64,000 bases of DNA from Lentzea cavernae (GTDB taxonomy: Bacteria; Actinomycetota; Actinomycetes; Mycobacteriales; Pseudonocardiaceae). This document shows positions 6,246 to 20,275 of this stretch, one piece after another. The stretch covers positions 303,280-367,279 of the forward strand of contig NZ_BNAR01000009.1 of assembly GCF_014653695.1 (NCBI RefSeq). Reading direction: 5' to 3'. The first letter of the stretch is position 1. Every line of letters begins with the position of its first letter. The notes under the pieces were generated by a model that saw only the letters and a list, made by a program, of their open reading frames with translations, did no database searches and was not told where the DNA came from. A program made the position numbers and the translations under genes.

Positions 6246-8567
6246 TCAGGTGATTTTGCCCAGCACCACGTCCAGCACCAGCACGGCACCGGCCTTGTCC
6301 AGCGGGTCGTTGCCGTTGCCGCACTTCGGCGACTGCACGCACGACGGACAGCCCATCGGGCACGAGCAGGCTTCGATCGCCGCGCGCGTCGCCGAGAGCC
6401 ACGCCCGCAACGCCGAGTGGCCCCGGTCGGCGAAGCCCGCGCCGCCCGGATGGCCGTCGTGCACGAAGACCGTCGGCATCCCCGTGTCCGGGTGCACGGC
6501 CGTCGACACGCCACCTATGTCCCACCTGTCGCACGTCGCGAACAGCGGCAACAGGCCGATGGCCGCGTGCTCGGCGGCGTGCAGGGCGCCGGGGACGCGT
6601 TTCGCCTCCACGCCGGCGTCGAACAGCAGCGACTCGTCGACCGTGTACCAGACGGCACGGGTCTGCAGCGTCTGCTCGGGCAGGTCGAGCGGGATCTGGT
6701 CGAGCACGACGCCCGACGGCAGGCGACGTAAGTAGCCGACGACCTGCGTCGTCACCTCCACCTCGCCCAGGCACACGGACACCCCGCCGAAATCGGTGCG
6801 TTCGACCTCGCGCACCACGGTGATGTCGACGCAGTCACGCGGCTGCGTCGTCCACTCCGGGTCTTCGCGGTGCACCATCGCGAGCCCGCTGTCGAGGTCG
6901 AGCTCGTCGACGACGTACGCCCGCCCCTGGTGCAGGTACACGGCACCGGGATGGACCTGCCAGCAGGCGGATCCGGGGTCGACCGTGCCGAGCATCCGGC
7001 CGGAGTCCGCCTCCACGACGGCCACCTGCTCGCCGCCGGAGCCACGGATGTCCACCCCGGCGTGCGGCCTGTCGTGCGACGCCCAGTACCACCCGGCAGG
7101 CCGCTTGCGCAGCAGCTTCTCCGCCACCAGCTCGGCCAGGACGGCTTCGGCCAGAGGGCCGCCGAAGTCGGCGAGGCAGGCCGGTGTCAGCGGCATCTCC
7201 GACGCCGCGCACGCCAGCTGCGGGCCCAGCACGTACGGGTTCAGCGGGTCCAGCACCGTCGCCTCGACCGGTCTGTCGAGCACCGCGGCCGGGTTGTGCA
7301 CCAGGTACGTGTCCAACGGGTCGTCGCGCGCCACGAACACCACGAGCGCGCTGTCCCCCGACCGGCCAGCACGGCCAGCCTGCTGCCAGAACGAGGCCAG
7401 CGTGCCGGGGAAACCGGCCACCACCACGGCGTCGAGCCCGGCGATGTCGACGCCGAGCTCCAGCGCGTTCGTCGTCGCGACGCCGAGCAGGTCGCCCGTG
7501 GACAGCGCCTTCTCCAGCGCCCGCCGCTCCTCCGGCAGGAATCCGCCCCGGTAGGCGGCCACCCGAGGAGGCAGCTCACCGTCCACTTCGGACAGGATCC
7601 GCTGGGTGCCCAGCGCCGTCAGCTCCGCGCCGCGACGGGAGCGCACGAAGGCGAGCGATCGTGCGCCCTCGACGACTAGGTCGGCGAGGATCCGCGACGT
7701 CTCCGCGCCGGCCGAGCGCCGGACGGGCGCGCCGTTCTCACCCTCCAGAGAGGTCAGTGGGGGTTCCCACAACGCGACCGTGCGCGACGCACGCGGCGAA
7801 AAGTCGTCCACGACAGCGGAAACGGGGACGCCGAGCAATCGCTGAGCCGAACCAGAAGGATCAGCCACAGTGGCCGATGCCAAAACGAAGATCGGATCCG
7901 CGCCGTATTTCCGCGCGACCCTTCGCAGCCGCCGCATCAACAACGCCACGTGCGAACCGAAAACGCCACGATAGGAATGGCACTCGTCGATCACCACGTA
8001 CTTCAGCCTGCGGAAGAAACGCAGCCATTTGGGGTGCTGCGGCAGGATTCCGCGGTGGAGCATGTCCGGGTTGGTGAAGACCCAGTTGGCGTGCGCCTTG
8101 ACCCAGTCGCGTTCGGCCATCGGGGTGTCGCCGTCGTAGGCCGACGCGCGCACCCCCTTGATCCCCAGCTCGTCGAGCGAGCGGAGCTGGTCCGCGCCAA
8201 GGGCTTTGGTGGGGGACAGGTACAGCGCGGTGGCCTTCGTGTCCGCCAAAAGAGTGGAAAGCACGGGCAACTGGTAGGCAAGTGACTTGCCCGACGCCGT
8301 GCCCGTCGCGAGGACCACGTGCTGCCCGGAATGAGCCAGCGACGCGGCCTGCGCCTGGTGCCGCCACGGCTCGCGCACCCCGATCTCCACGAACGCCTCG
8401 ACGACCTCGGGGGCCGTCCACGCAGGCCAGTCCACGTGATCTGCCTGCCGCAACGGCAGATCACGCGCGTGCGTGAGGGGCGACTCCCCGGCGGGCACCC
8501 CCGCCAGCACGCGGTCCAGCAACCGGCGTCCCTGATCCACCACGGTTCCGAGCTTCGCATACACCAC
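6246..8567 (-). CDS. DEAD/DEAH helicase with DUF1998 zinc-binding C-terminus (MrfA/Hrq1 type)
   Basis: A superfamily 2 helicase, 773 aa. Walker A appears as LATGTASGKSLAYQLP near residue 90, motif II as VIDECHSYRG near 193, motif III as LASATV near 228, and motif VI as QQAGRAGRSGD near 400. The C-terminal DUF1998 region carries a cysteine cluster, CSCPMGCPSCVQSPKCG, near 738-754. Relatives include Bacillus MrfA and yeast Hrq1, which act in DNA repair. In M. tuberculosis the homologue (Rv3649) is also close to the tad genes and topA. It starts from GTG 8567, divergent from hppA. Confidence 0.92.
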   Translation of the reverse strand: MVYAKLGTVVDQGRRLLDRVLAGVPAGESPLTHARDLPLRQADHVDWPAWTAPEVVEAFVEIGVREPWRHQAQAASLAHSGQHVVLATGTASGKSLAYQLPVLSTLLADTKATALYLSPTKALGADQLRSLDELGIKGVRASAYDGDTPMAERDWVKAHANWVFTNPDMLHRGILPQHPKWLRFFRRLKYVVIDECHSYRGVFGSHVALLMRRLRRVARKYGADPIFVLASATVADPSGSAQRLLGVPVSAVVDDFSPRASRTVALWEPPLTSLEGENGAPVRRSAGAETSRILADLVVEGARSLAFVRSRRGAELTALGTQRILSEVDGELPPRVAAYRGGFLPEERRALEKALSTGDLLGVATTNALELGVDIAGLDAVVVAGFPGTLASFWQQAGRAGRSGDSALVVFVARDDPLDTYLVHNPAAVLDRPVEATVLDPLNPYVLGPQLACAASEMPLTPACLADFGGPLAEAVLAELVAEKLLRKRPAGWYWASHDRPHAGVDIRGSGGEQVAVVEADSGRMLGTVDPGSACWQVHPGAVYLHQGRAYVVDELDLDSGLAMVHREDPEWTTQPRDCVDITVVREVERTDFGGVSVCLGEVEVTTQVVGYLRRLPSGVVLDQIPLDLPEQTLQTRAVWYTVDESLLFDAGVEAKRVPGALHAAEHAAIGLLPLFATCDRWDIGGVSTAVHPDTGMPTVFVHDGHPGGAGFADRGHSALRAWLSATRAAIEACSCPMGCPSCVQSPKCGNGNDPLDKAGAVLVLDVVLGKIT

Positions 8568-8759
8568 CGACAGTCCCGGCCGGGCAGTGCTCGACTTCCT
8601 GCGCAGATAACGGTGTGTGCACGGAACGGGACGTTTCGTTGCCTCCTTGCAACAAGCCCCTAGACTCCCCGCTCATCGCATCCAATGAGGGATGCGTCAC
8701 GTCGCGCTGGGCGGCTGGTCTGCCTTGGCGCTGCACATGGCAACTCACCAGGAGGACGG

Positions 8760-11069
<2,310 letters not shown>

Positions 11070-11081
11070 TTCCCACGCCTC

Positions 11082-11123
11082 CGGTCGGGGTACGTTCGGG
11101 TTTCCCCCGACGTACCCCGACCG
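11082..11123 (+). terminator. Long hairpin between hppA and the first lipoprotein gene
   Basis: CGGTCGGGGTACG (11082-11094) pairs exactly with 11111-11123, and an inner TCGGG/CCCGA pair extends the stem. It begins 12 bases after the hppA stop, so termination is the simplest role. Its 3' arm abuts the ribosome-binding site GAGGAG of the next gene, so it could also affect that gene's translation. Confidence 0.7.
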
Positions 11124-11135
11124 AGGAGTTCCGAC

Positions 11136-11708
11136 ATGAGGCGCAGCCTCGTCGCCACTGCCGCTGTTGCCGCCCTCGCGCTGGCAGGGTGCACCACCGG
11201 CGGCAACTCCGGCAGCTCACCGACGCCCACCAGCGGCGCGGACAACACCCAGGCCGTCGCGTACATGGACAAGGTGTGCGGCGCAGCCTCGGAGTTCGCC
11301 AAGATCGAGAAGACGGCCCCCAAGCTCGACGCGGGCGACTCCGCCAAGCTCAAGGCCGAGATGGCCGCCTACATGGGCCAGCTCGCCGACGCCTTCACCA
11401 AGTCCGCGGAAGGCCTCAAGAACGTCGGCCCGTCGCCCGTGCAGGGCGGTGAGGAGGCCGTCACCAGGATGTCCGAGACGTTCACCTCGCTCGGCACCGT
11501 GTTCACCGAGGCCAAGACCAAGGTCGAGCAGGCGGACGCCAACAACGCCACCGGAGGCCTCCAGGCCGCGGGAGAGGCGATCGCCAAGCTCTCCGAGCTC
11601 GCGGACCCGCTGCGCGACCTCAAGGACGTCCCCGAGCTGCAGACGGCCACGCAGAGCGCGCCGAAGTGCCAGGAGATGCAGCGCCTCAACGTCACGCCGA
11701 CGAGCTGA
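11136..11708 (+). CDS. Small lipoprotein, first of three paralogues
   Basis: A 190-aa exported lipoprotein. The signal peptide MRRSLVATAAVAALALAGC ends in a lipobox with Cys19, followed by a Gly/Ser/Pro/Thr-rich linker. The mature part is helical, begins AYMDKVCGAASEF and ends APKCQEMQRL. These two cysteines recur at equivalent places in the next two genes and probably form a disulfide. A GAGGAG site precedes the ATG. No domain family is recognised; the function is unknown and the protein is probably attached to the outer face of the membrane. Confidence 0.85.
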   Translation: MRRSLVATAAVAALALAGCTTGGNSGSSPTPTSGADNTQAVAYMDKVCGAASEFAKIEKTAPKLDAGDSAKLKAEMAAYMGQLADAFTKSAEGLKNVGPSPVQGGEEAVTRMSETFTSLGTVFTEAKTKVEQADANNATGGLQAAGEAIAKLSELADPLRDLKDVPELQTATQSAPKCQEMQRLNVTPTS

Positions 11709-11737
11709 GCGAGGCCGTCCGGAGTAGCTTCCGGCCC

Positions 11738-12295
11738 ATGCGCCGCACAGTCATCGCAGTCGTGACGAGCTGTCTGCTCGCGGTCTCCGCGTGCAGCAGC
11801 GGAGGTTCCCCCACAGCCACGCCCACGGCCAGTGAGGCCGACGTGGTGGCGTGGATGGACAAGGTCTGCGGCGCCGTCGACGGCACCGTGAAAGCCATGT
11901 CCGACGAGCCTCCGATCGACATGAACGACCCCTCGAAGCTCAAGACGGGCATCTCGGACTGGCTCGGCACCAAGGTCACCGCGGTCGACAAGTCGATCGC
12001 GGACCTCAAGGCGCTCGAGGACGGCCCGCACCCGAAGTCGAAGGAGCTGGCCACCGCCGCGCAGGACGGCATGGGCCAGATCAGGACCCTGCTCGCGGAC
12101 ACCAAGTCGAAGCTGGACTCGTCGAACGACGTGAACCAGGTCGTCGCCGCCTTCACCGAGATGGTCGGCAGGGCGAGCGAACTGGAGAAGGCGGGCGCCG
12201 ACGTGCAGAAGAAGTTCGACGAGACGGGCCTCGCCGGAGCCGCGCAGAAGGCGAACAACTGCAAGGGCCTGCAGGCGCCTCCGCAGACCCCCTGA
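11738..12295 (+). CDS. Small lipoprotein, second of three paralogues
   Basis: A 185-aa lipoprotein with signal MRRTVIAVVTSCLLAVSAC and lipobox Cys19, a Thr/Pro linker, then AWMDKVCGAVDGTV, a helical body and a terminal ANNCKGLQA segment. It matches the preceding gene in layout and cysteine positions. It begins 29 bases after that gene, probably in one transcript, and is followed by a strong hairpin at 12314-12351. The function is unknown. Confidence 0.85.
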   Translation: MRRTVIAVVTSCLLAVSACSSGGSPTATPTASEADVVAWMDKVCGAVDGTVKAMSDEPPIDMNDPSKLKTGISDWLGTKVTAVDKSIADLKALEDGPHPKSKELATAAQDGMGQIRTLLADTKSKLDSSNDVNQVVAAFTEMVGRASELEKAGADVQKKFDETGLAGAAQKANNCKGLQAPPQTP

Positions 12296-12313
12296 CAAGC
12301 GGAAACCGCGTGA

Positions 12314-12351
12314 CCGGGTCACCCGATCGTGTACTTGTTCGGGTGACCCGG
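12314..12351 (+). terminator. 13-bp perfect hairpin after the second lipoprotein gene
   Basis: CCGGGTCACCCGA (12314-12326) pairs exactly with 12339-12351 around a 12-base loop, 18 bases after the stop codon. It separates the first two lipoprotein genes from the third. Confidence 0.7.
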
Positions 12352-12411
12352 CCGCACAGTTCGCGGGGCTGGTGGACCGCGCCACGTGGGGCAGGGACCG
12401 GCCCGAGCAAA

Positions 12412-12963
12412 ATGGGACGGGTGAAGACGCGTCTGCTCGTCGCCCTGCTGACCGGTGCCGCCGCGCTGACCGCCTGCGGTTCGGACGCGGACAAGCCGAT
12501 CACCGACGCCCAGCAGCAGTGGGTCGACGCGTTCTGCGGCGGAGTCGCTCCGGGTGCCGAAGCAGGCGCTGAGCTGCGCAAACAAGACCCGGCCGACCCT
12601 GCGGCGGTCAAGACCGCCTACGTCGCGCTCGTCACCTCCAACGCCACCGCGTTCGCGGAGGCCGAGAAGAAGCTGAAGGAGCTCGGCGCGCCTGAGGACG
12701 ACCTCGAGGGCGTGCACGAGCGACTGGTCAAGTTCGTCACGGAGTCCGCGAAGTCGTACAAGGACGCGCAGGCTCCCGTGCAGGCGTTGGAACCGAACGC
12801 GCAGTTCTGGGAGAGCGCCGAGAAGGTACTGGCCGACACCAACGTGGTGACGACGCCAGAGGACCTCCGGGCGACCTTCCAGGAACTGCAGAAACGGCCG
12901 AAGTACTCCGGCGCGCTGGGCCGGTCGCGCACGTGCGACGGGCTCCGGGGCGCGAGCCTGTAA
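12412..12963 (+). CDS. Small lipoprotein, third of three paralogues
   Basis: A 183-aa lipoprotein with signal MGRVKTRLLVALLTGAAALTAC. The mature region has QWVDAFCGGVAPG near its start and SRTCDGLRG at its end, the same paired-cysteine layout as the two genes before it, although the sequence has diverged more. A GTG at 12421 is an equally plausible start; neither has a strong ribosome-binding site. No known domain is recognised. Confidence 0.8.
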   Translation: MGRVKTRLLVALLTGAAALTACGSDADKPITDAQQQWVDAFCGGVAPGAEAGAELRKQDPADPAAVKTAYVALVTSNATAFAEAEKKLKELGAPEDDLEGVHERLVKFVTESAKSYKDAQAPVQALEPNAQFWESAEKVLADTNVVTTPEDLRATFQELQKRPKYSGALGRSRTCDGLRGASL

Positions 12964-13011
12964 CAACTGTCCCACTGGTCACAGTCGAACGTCTGTTCTA
13001 CCCTGTGGGCC

Positions 13012-13584
13012 GTGGTGGGGCAGCTGTCCTTCTTCTCGGCCGAGGCGAGAACCCCGGCCAAGGCGGACCTCGCCGGCTTCCTCTGCGGGCCGGGCCAGGC
13101 CGTCAGCTTCGCGCGCGGTACGGCCGCCCGCGTCTACGTCGAGCTACGCGACGAGTGGCGTCACCGGCCGCTCAAGCAGGCCTGCACCGAACGCGGCGTG
13201 ACGACTGAGCTGTGCGTCAACGAGGCGGGCACGCACTTCGTGCGCACGCCGTTCCGCACCGATCTCACCCCTCTGGCCGCCCGCTGGCTGGACGGTTCCG
13301 AGAAGAAGGTGCCTGCGGACTTCGAACTGAACGGAGCAGTGCTCCGCGTCTGGGCGCTGGCCGCGGGCAGCTGGATGGAGTCCGCCTACCTGCTCGGTTT
13401 GGACCCCAACGCACCGCAGACGCACCTTCCGTTGCAAAATGCCCTGCTCGCATCCGGACTTCCGTGCACCCTGGTAGGGGCTCCGGCGTTGCGGGTGACC
13501 GGCCGGCGGCGGCTGGCGCGGCTCGCTGAGCTGGTCGGAAGCCCTCCTCAGGGAGTGGCGATGAGCACCTGGCCGGCGGCCTGA
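13012..13584 (+). CDS. Conserved hypothetical protein upstream of topA
   Basis: A 190-aa soluble protein starting at GTG 13012. By position and size it corresponds to the conserved hypothetical that sits before topA in mycobacteria (Rv3647c). It has no signal peptide or membrane segment. The readable features are a cysteine pair in ACTERGVTTELCVNE near 57-71 and a basic C-terminal stretch (RVTGRRRLARLAELVG). Its function is unknown. The conserved placement beside topoisomerase I suggests, but does not show, a link to DNA metabolism. Confidence 0.75.
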   Translation: MVGQLSFFSAEARTPAKADLAGFLCGPGQAVSFARGTAARVYVELRDEWRHRPLKQACTERGVTTELCVNEAGTHFVRTPFRTDLTPLAARWLDGSEKKVPADFELNGAVLRVWALAAGSWMESAYLLGLDPNAPQTHLPLQNALLASGLPCTLVGAPALRVTGRRRLARLAELVGSPPQGVAMSTWPAA

Positions 13585-13723
13585 GCGGGCGGTCGGGCAT
13601 GGTTGTGTCACCCTGTCTCGTCGTACGGGCGTTGCCGGGACATGACGGATGGGTGTGCTTTTCGGTCGGCGCTGGGCAACACTGGCGGGCCTGGGAACCG
13701 GGTTTGGAAGAGAGCGGGACGGC

Positions 13724-16495
<2,772 letters not shown>

Positions 16496-16511
16496 AGTCG
16501 AGGAGGTGGCG

Positions 16512-16946
16512 GTGCCGGCGAACGAGTTCGGACCCGACGGGACCCAGGCCCCGCCGCCTCCCAGGCTGTTCCCCGACCCCCTGGCGGGTCTGGTGACGGC
16601 TGACAGCTTCGTCTCTCCTCAGTGGACGTCACCCAGCTCACGTGTGGTGGTGCCGACACCTCCGGCTCCCACCGAGGAGATGCGTCAGGCGATCCACACG
16701 CAGATGCAGCGCGAACAGCGGCGGCGGCCGCGTGCCCAGGCGCAGCGACCGCCCCACCAGTACGATCCGCAACAGTTCGCTCCTGCCCATCGGTCGTTCG
16801 CTCAAATGCCTGCGCCGCAACAACAGCAGCAACTCCAGCAACCCGCGACGCAGACGAGCGGCGTGGCCGCGTTCATCGGCTGCCTGGTCGTCATCGCCTT
16901 CTTCGTGCTGGTTCTGGTCGGCGTTCTTGGAGCGATCTTCAGCTAG
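16512..16946 (+). CDS. Pro/Gln-rich protein with one C-terminal membrane helix
   Basis: A 144-aa protein just after topA, with AGGAGG 5 bases before GTG 16512. The first 110 residues are low-complexity and rich in Pro, Gln and Arg, including a five-glutamine run. The last 28 residues form a hydrophobic anchor (AAFIGCLVVIAFFVLVLVGV). The layout is that of a tail-anchored cytoplasmic protein. The short spacing suggests cotranscription with topA. The family is unknown. Confidence 0.7.
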   Translation: MPANEFGPDGTQAPPPPRLFPDPLAGLVTADSFVSPQWTSPSSRVVVPTPPAPTEEMRQAIHTQMQREQRRRPRAQAQRPPHQYDPQQFAPAHRSFAQMPAPQQQQQLQQPATQTSGVAAFIGCLVVIAFFVLVLVGVLGAIFS

Positions 16947-17088
16947 CCGTGTTGTGAGTCCCGCATCCTGACTCACCACATCCGGTTACGCTGACCGCAC
17001 GGGAGTGGCGACTTAGGGGTGACGGAAAATTCAGGACGCGGACACACCGGCGACCGGGGCAGGCCAGGCAGGGCAGGCCCAGTCCAGC

Positions 17089-19053
17089 GTGTCCACGGTC
17101 CACCGGCTTCGATCGGTACTCGCCATTCGACCGTTCAGACGGCTCTGGCTCGTCACCTACCTGTGCAGCGTTGGTGACTGGCTGTCACTGCTCGCGTTGA
17201 CCGGTCTGGTCTCCACGATGATGAAGAGCTACGAGTGGCAGTCGTTCGCGCTGCCTCTGGTCGTGCTCACCCAGCTGCTGCCGGGCATCCTTTTCGCGCC
17301 GATCGGCGGTGTGCTCGCCGACAAGTTCGACCGCCGCAAGGTGATGGTGGTCTGCGACGTGCTGCGCGGGTCGTTGTTCATCTCGATCGCGGTGGTCGGC
17401 TCCCCGATCTGGCTCTTCGTGGCGAACTTCCTGGTCGGCTGCTGCGCGATGCTGTGGATCCCGGCCAAGGAGTCGGCGGTCCCGAACCTGCTGCGCCGCC
17501 CGGACCAGGTGGAGTCGGCGAACCAGCTCGGCCTGGTGATGACCTACGGCATCTCCACGATCAGCGGTTTCGGCCTGTACTCGCTGATCTCGGGCATCCC
17601 GGGCTACCTGAACCTGCTGGGCGGGAACCTGGAGTTCACCGTCGCGACGATCGCGGTGGTGATCAACGGTCTGCTGTACTTCACCTCGGCGATCCTGGTC
17701 GCGACCCGCCTGCCGGAGCTCTCCGGCCGCGTCTCCTCGACCCGCAAGAAGGACGAGGACAGACCCGGCTTCGTCGCGATGTTCCGCGAGGGCCTGAAGT
17801 TCGCCGGCAAGACACCGCTGGTCCGCGGCCTGCTCATCGGCATGATCGGCGCGTTCGCCGCGGCCGGCGCCGTGATCGGCACGGCCAAGCTCTACGCGTT
17901 GTCGCTGCTGGGCGGCGCCTCGACGTTCGGCCTGCTGTTCGTGGCCGTGTTCCTCGGGCTCGCGGTCGGCATGGCGACGGCACCGCGGCTCGCCCAGCGC
18001 CTCGCCTACAACCGCCTGTTCGGCGTGACGATCGTGCTCGCCGGCATCTCGCTCGCGCTGGTCGCGTTCGCACCGCACCTGTGGATCGCGCTGCTGACGG
18101 TGGCGCTGGTCGGCGCGTGCGCCGGCGTGGCGTTCCTGACTGGCCTCACGATCGTGGGTTCGCAGGTCGAGGACGACATGCGCGGCCGCACGGTCGCGCT
18201 GATCCAGACGTTGCTGAAGGTCGTGCTGTTCGGGGCCTCGGCCGGTGCGCCGCTGCTGCTCACGTTGCTGCAGAAGCGGCAGATCAGCGTGTTCGGCCAC
18301 CCGATGGAGGTCGACGCCAGCCGCCCGGTGATGCTCGGCGGCGCCGCGATCGCGATCGTGCTGGGCCTCGTCGCGTACCGGCAGATGGACGACCGCCGCG
18401 AGGAGCCGGTGCTGTCGTCGCTGTTCGCGGTCATCCGCGGTCGCAGGCACTCCAAGGGCATGCTGATCGCCGTCGAGGGCGACACCCGTGAGGACACGTC
18501 GGTGCAGGCCAGGCGCCTGGCCGCCACGTTGCGCGCCGAGGGCCTCGACGTGCTGCTGGCCGCCGACCCCGAACACGACGAACGCCGCCTGCGCACGATG
18601 CTGTCGTCCGCCGAACTGGCCGGTGTGCGAGCCCAGGCGCTGGTCGCCGCCGCCGTGCGCGCCGACGTGGTCGAACGGCAGGTGCGCCCCGCGTTGGACA
18701 GCGGCTCCGTCGTCGTGATGGAGCGCTACGTCGACTCACCGCTCGCCCACTTCACCGCCACGAGCACGCTGGAACACCAGGAGCTCGAAGGCCTGGTCGA
18801 CTGGGCGACCGGCCGGCTGCGCCCCGACCTCACGATCCTGCTCGACCGCCCGGTGGTGGACGGCAAGCGCATCGGCCCGGAACACCACTGGCGCGTGCAG
18901 CGGCTGCTCAGCGAGATGGCCGCCGCCGACCCGGACCGCTACGTCGTGGTCGAGGCGGAAGGCGACGCCGACGAGGTGGCCGAACGGGTCCGCTCCGCCG
19001 TCGTCCCGCTGCTCGCGGGCCTCAAGCGCCCGGTCCCCCAAGCCGCTGTCTGA
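17089..19053 (+). CDS. MFS transporter fused to a degenerate thymidylate kinase domain
   Basis: A 654-aa fusion. Residues about 1-430 form a 12-helix major facilitator domain beginning RPFRRLWLVTYLCSVGDW. Residues about 460-640 align with dTMP kinase, but the P-loop that should read G-x-DG-x-GKST is EGDTREDTSVQ, lacking the Lys, and the DRY motif is ERY (VVMERYVDSPLAHF). The LID/helix region RPDLTILLDRP is kept. MFS-thymidylate kinase fusions are known in actinobacteria. Here kinase activity looks unlikely, so a true tmk would be expected elsewhere. It precedes holB by 21 bases. Confidence 0.85.
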   Translation: MSTVHRLRSVLAIRPFRRLWLVTYLCSVGDWLSLLALTGLVSTMMKSYEWQSFALPLVVLTQLLPGILFAPIGGVLADKFDRRKVMVVCDVLRGSLFISIAVVGSPIWLFVANFLVGCCAMLWIPAKESAVPNLLRRPDQVESANQLGLVMTYGISTISGFGLYSLISGIPGYLNLLGGNLEFTVATIAVVINGLLYFTSAILVATRLPELSGRVSSTRKKDEDRPGFVAMFREGLKFAGKTPLVRGLLIGMIGAFAAAGAVIGTAKLYALSLLGGASTFGLLFVAVFLGLAVGMATAPRLAQRLAYNRLFGVTIVLAGISLALVAFAPHLWIALLTVALVGACAGVAFLTGLTIVGSQVEDDMRGRTVALIQTLLKVVLFGASAGAPLLLTLLQKRQISVFGHPMEVDASRPVMLGGAAIAIVLGLVAYRQMDDRREEPVLSSLFAVIRGRRHSKGMLIAVEGDTREDTSVQARRLAATLRAEGLDVLLAADPEHDERRLRTMLSSAELAGVRAQALVAAAVRADVVERQVRPALDSGSVVVMERYVDSPLAHFTATSTLEHQELEGLVDWATGRLRPDLTILLDRPVVDGKRIGPEHHWRVQRLLSEMAAADPDRYVVVEAEGDADEVAERVRSAVVPLLAGLKRPVPQAAV

Positions 19054-19074
19054 CCCCGCTGGAAGACTGGACCC

Positions 19075-20271
19075 ATGAGCGTGTGGGACGAGGTCGTCGG
19101 CCAGCCCGACGCCGTGGCGACCCTGTCGGCGTCCGCGGAGGCCGCGGCCACGATCGTCGCGGGCGGCACCCCGGCGCCTGGCGTGATGACCCACGCCTGG
19201 CTCTTCACCGGCCCGCCCGGCTCCGGCCGTTCGTCGACCGCCCGCGCCTTCGCCGGCGCGCTGCAGTGCGTCGTGACGGACGACAGGCCGGGGTGCGGTG
19301 CGTGCTCGGGCTGTCGCACGACGTTGCACGGCACCCACGCCGACGTCCGCGTCGTCGCGCCCGAGGGCCTGTCGATCTCCGTCGCCGAGATGCGTTCGCT
19401 CGTCCAGATCTCCGCTCGCCGCCCCACCTCGGGCCGGTGGCAGGTCGTGATCATCGAGGACGCGGACCGGCTCACTGAAGGTGCGGCCAACGCCCTGCTG
19501 AAAGCCGTCGAGGAGCCGCCGGCGCGCACGGTGTTCCTGCTGTGCGCCCCTTCCGACCACCCCGACGACGTGTCGGTGACCATCCGCTCGCGCTGCCGCC
19601 TGGTGTCGCTGGGCTCGCCGCGTCCCGCCGCCATCGCCTCGGCGCTGGAGGCCGTCGACGGGGTGTCGCCGGAGATGGCCCTGTGGGCCGCCTCCGTGTG
19701 CGGCGGGCACGTCGGCCGGGCTCGGCGACTGGCCGCCGACGAGCTGTCGCGCTCACGACGTGAGGCCGTGCTGCGGATCCCGCTGGCGCTGCGCAAGCCT
19801 GCCGACGTCTTCACCTGCGCCGACGAGCTGATCAAGGCCGCCGAGGACGACGCGTCCACCGCCAACGAGGCCCGCAACGAGGCCGAGCGCGAGGCGTTGG
19901 AGACCGCGATGGGCGCCGGTGGCACCGGCAAGGGCACCGCCACCGCCTCCCGCGGCGCCAAGGGCGCGTTGAAGGACCTGGAGAAGCGGCAGAAGTCCCG
20001 CGCCACCCGCACGCAGCGCGACTCGCTGGACATGGCCCTGGTCGACCTGGCCGGCTTCTACCGGGACGCGCTGGTGACCAAGACCGGGTCCGAGGCCGCG
20101 TTGATGCACCCCGATCGGGCCGGTGACTCCCGGACGGCCGCCGCCACCTGGTCCGCCGAGTCGATCCTGCGGCGGATCGAGGCCGTGCTGGCCTGCCGGG
20201 AGGCCATCGAGGTCAACGTGAAGCCGCGCATCGCGATCGAGGCGATGGTGACGACGCTGCACCGGGGGTGA
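19075..20271 (+). CDS. holB: DNA polymerase III subunit delta'
   Basis: A clamp-loader ATPase-fold subunit, 398 aa. The N-terminus SVWDEVVGQPDAVATL is typical. The nucleotide motif GPPGSGRSSTA (near 43) has Arg rather than Lys, common in delta' proteins that do not hydrolyse ATP. A four-cysteine zinc module (CVVTDDRPGCGACSGC) follows, then ILLxAVEEPP-like LLKAVEEPPARTVFLL. The C-terminal half is helical, with a low-complexity Gly/Thr/Ala linker near 285. It lies downstream of the tmk-like fusion, as in many actinobacteria. Confidence 0.93.
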   Translation: MSVWDEVVGQPDAVATLSASAEAAATIVAGGTPAPGVMTHAWLFTGPPGSGRSSTARAFAGALQCVVTDDRPGCGACSGCRTTLHGTHADVRVVAPEGLSISVAEMRSLVQISARRPTSGRWQVVIIEDADRLTEGAANALLKAVEEPPARTVFLLCAPSDHPDDVSVTIRSRCRLVSLGSPRPAAIASALEAVDGVSPEMALWAASVCGGHVGRARRLAADELSRSRREAVLRIPLALRKPADVFTCADELIKAAEDDASTANEARNEAEREALETAMGAGGTGKGTATASRGAKGALKDLEKRQKSRATRTQRDSLDMALVDLAGFYRDALVTKTGSEAALMHPDRAGDSRTAAATWSAESILRRIEAVLACREAIEVNVKPRIAIEAMVTTLHRG

Positions 20272-20275
20272 CGCC

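Noticed and set aside
17089..19053. Naming the fusion gene tmk
   Set aside because: The kinase domain lacks the P-loop lysine and the DRY aspartate, so the name would assert an unlikely activity.
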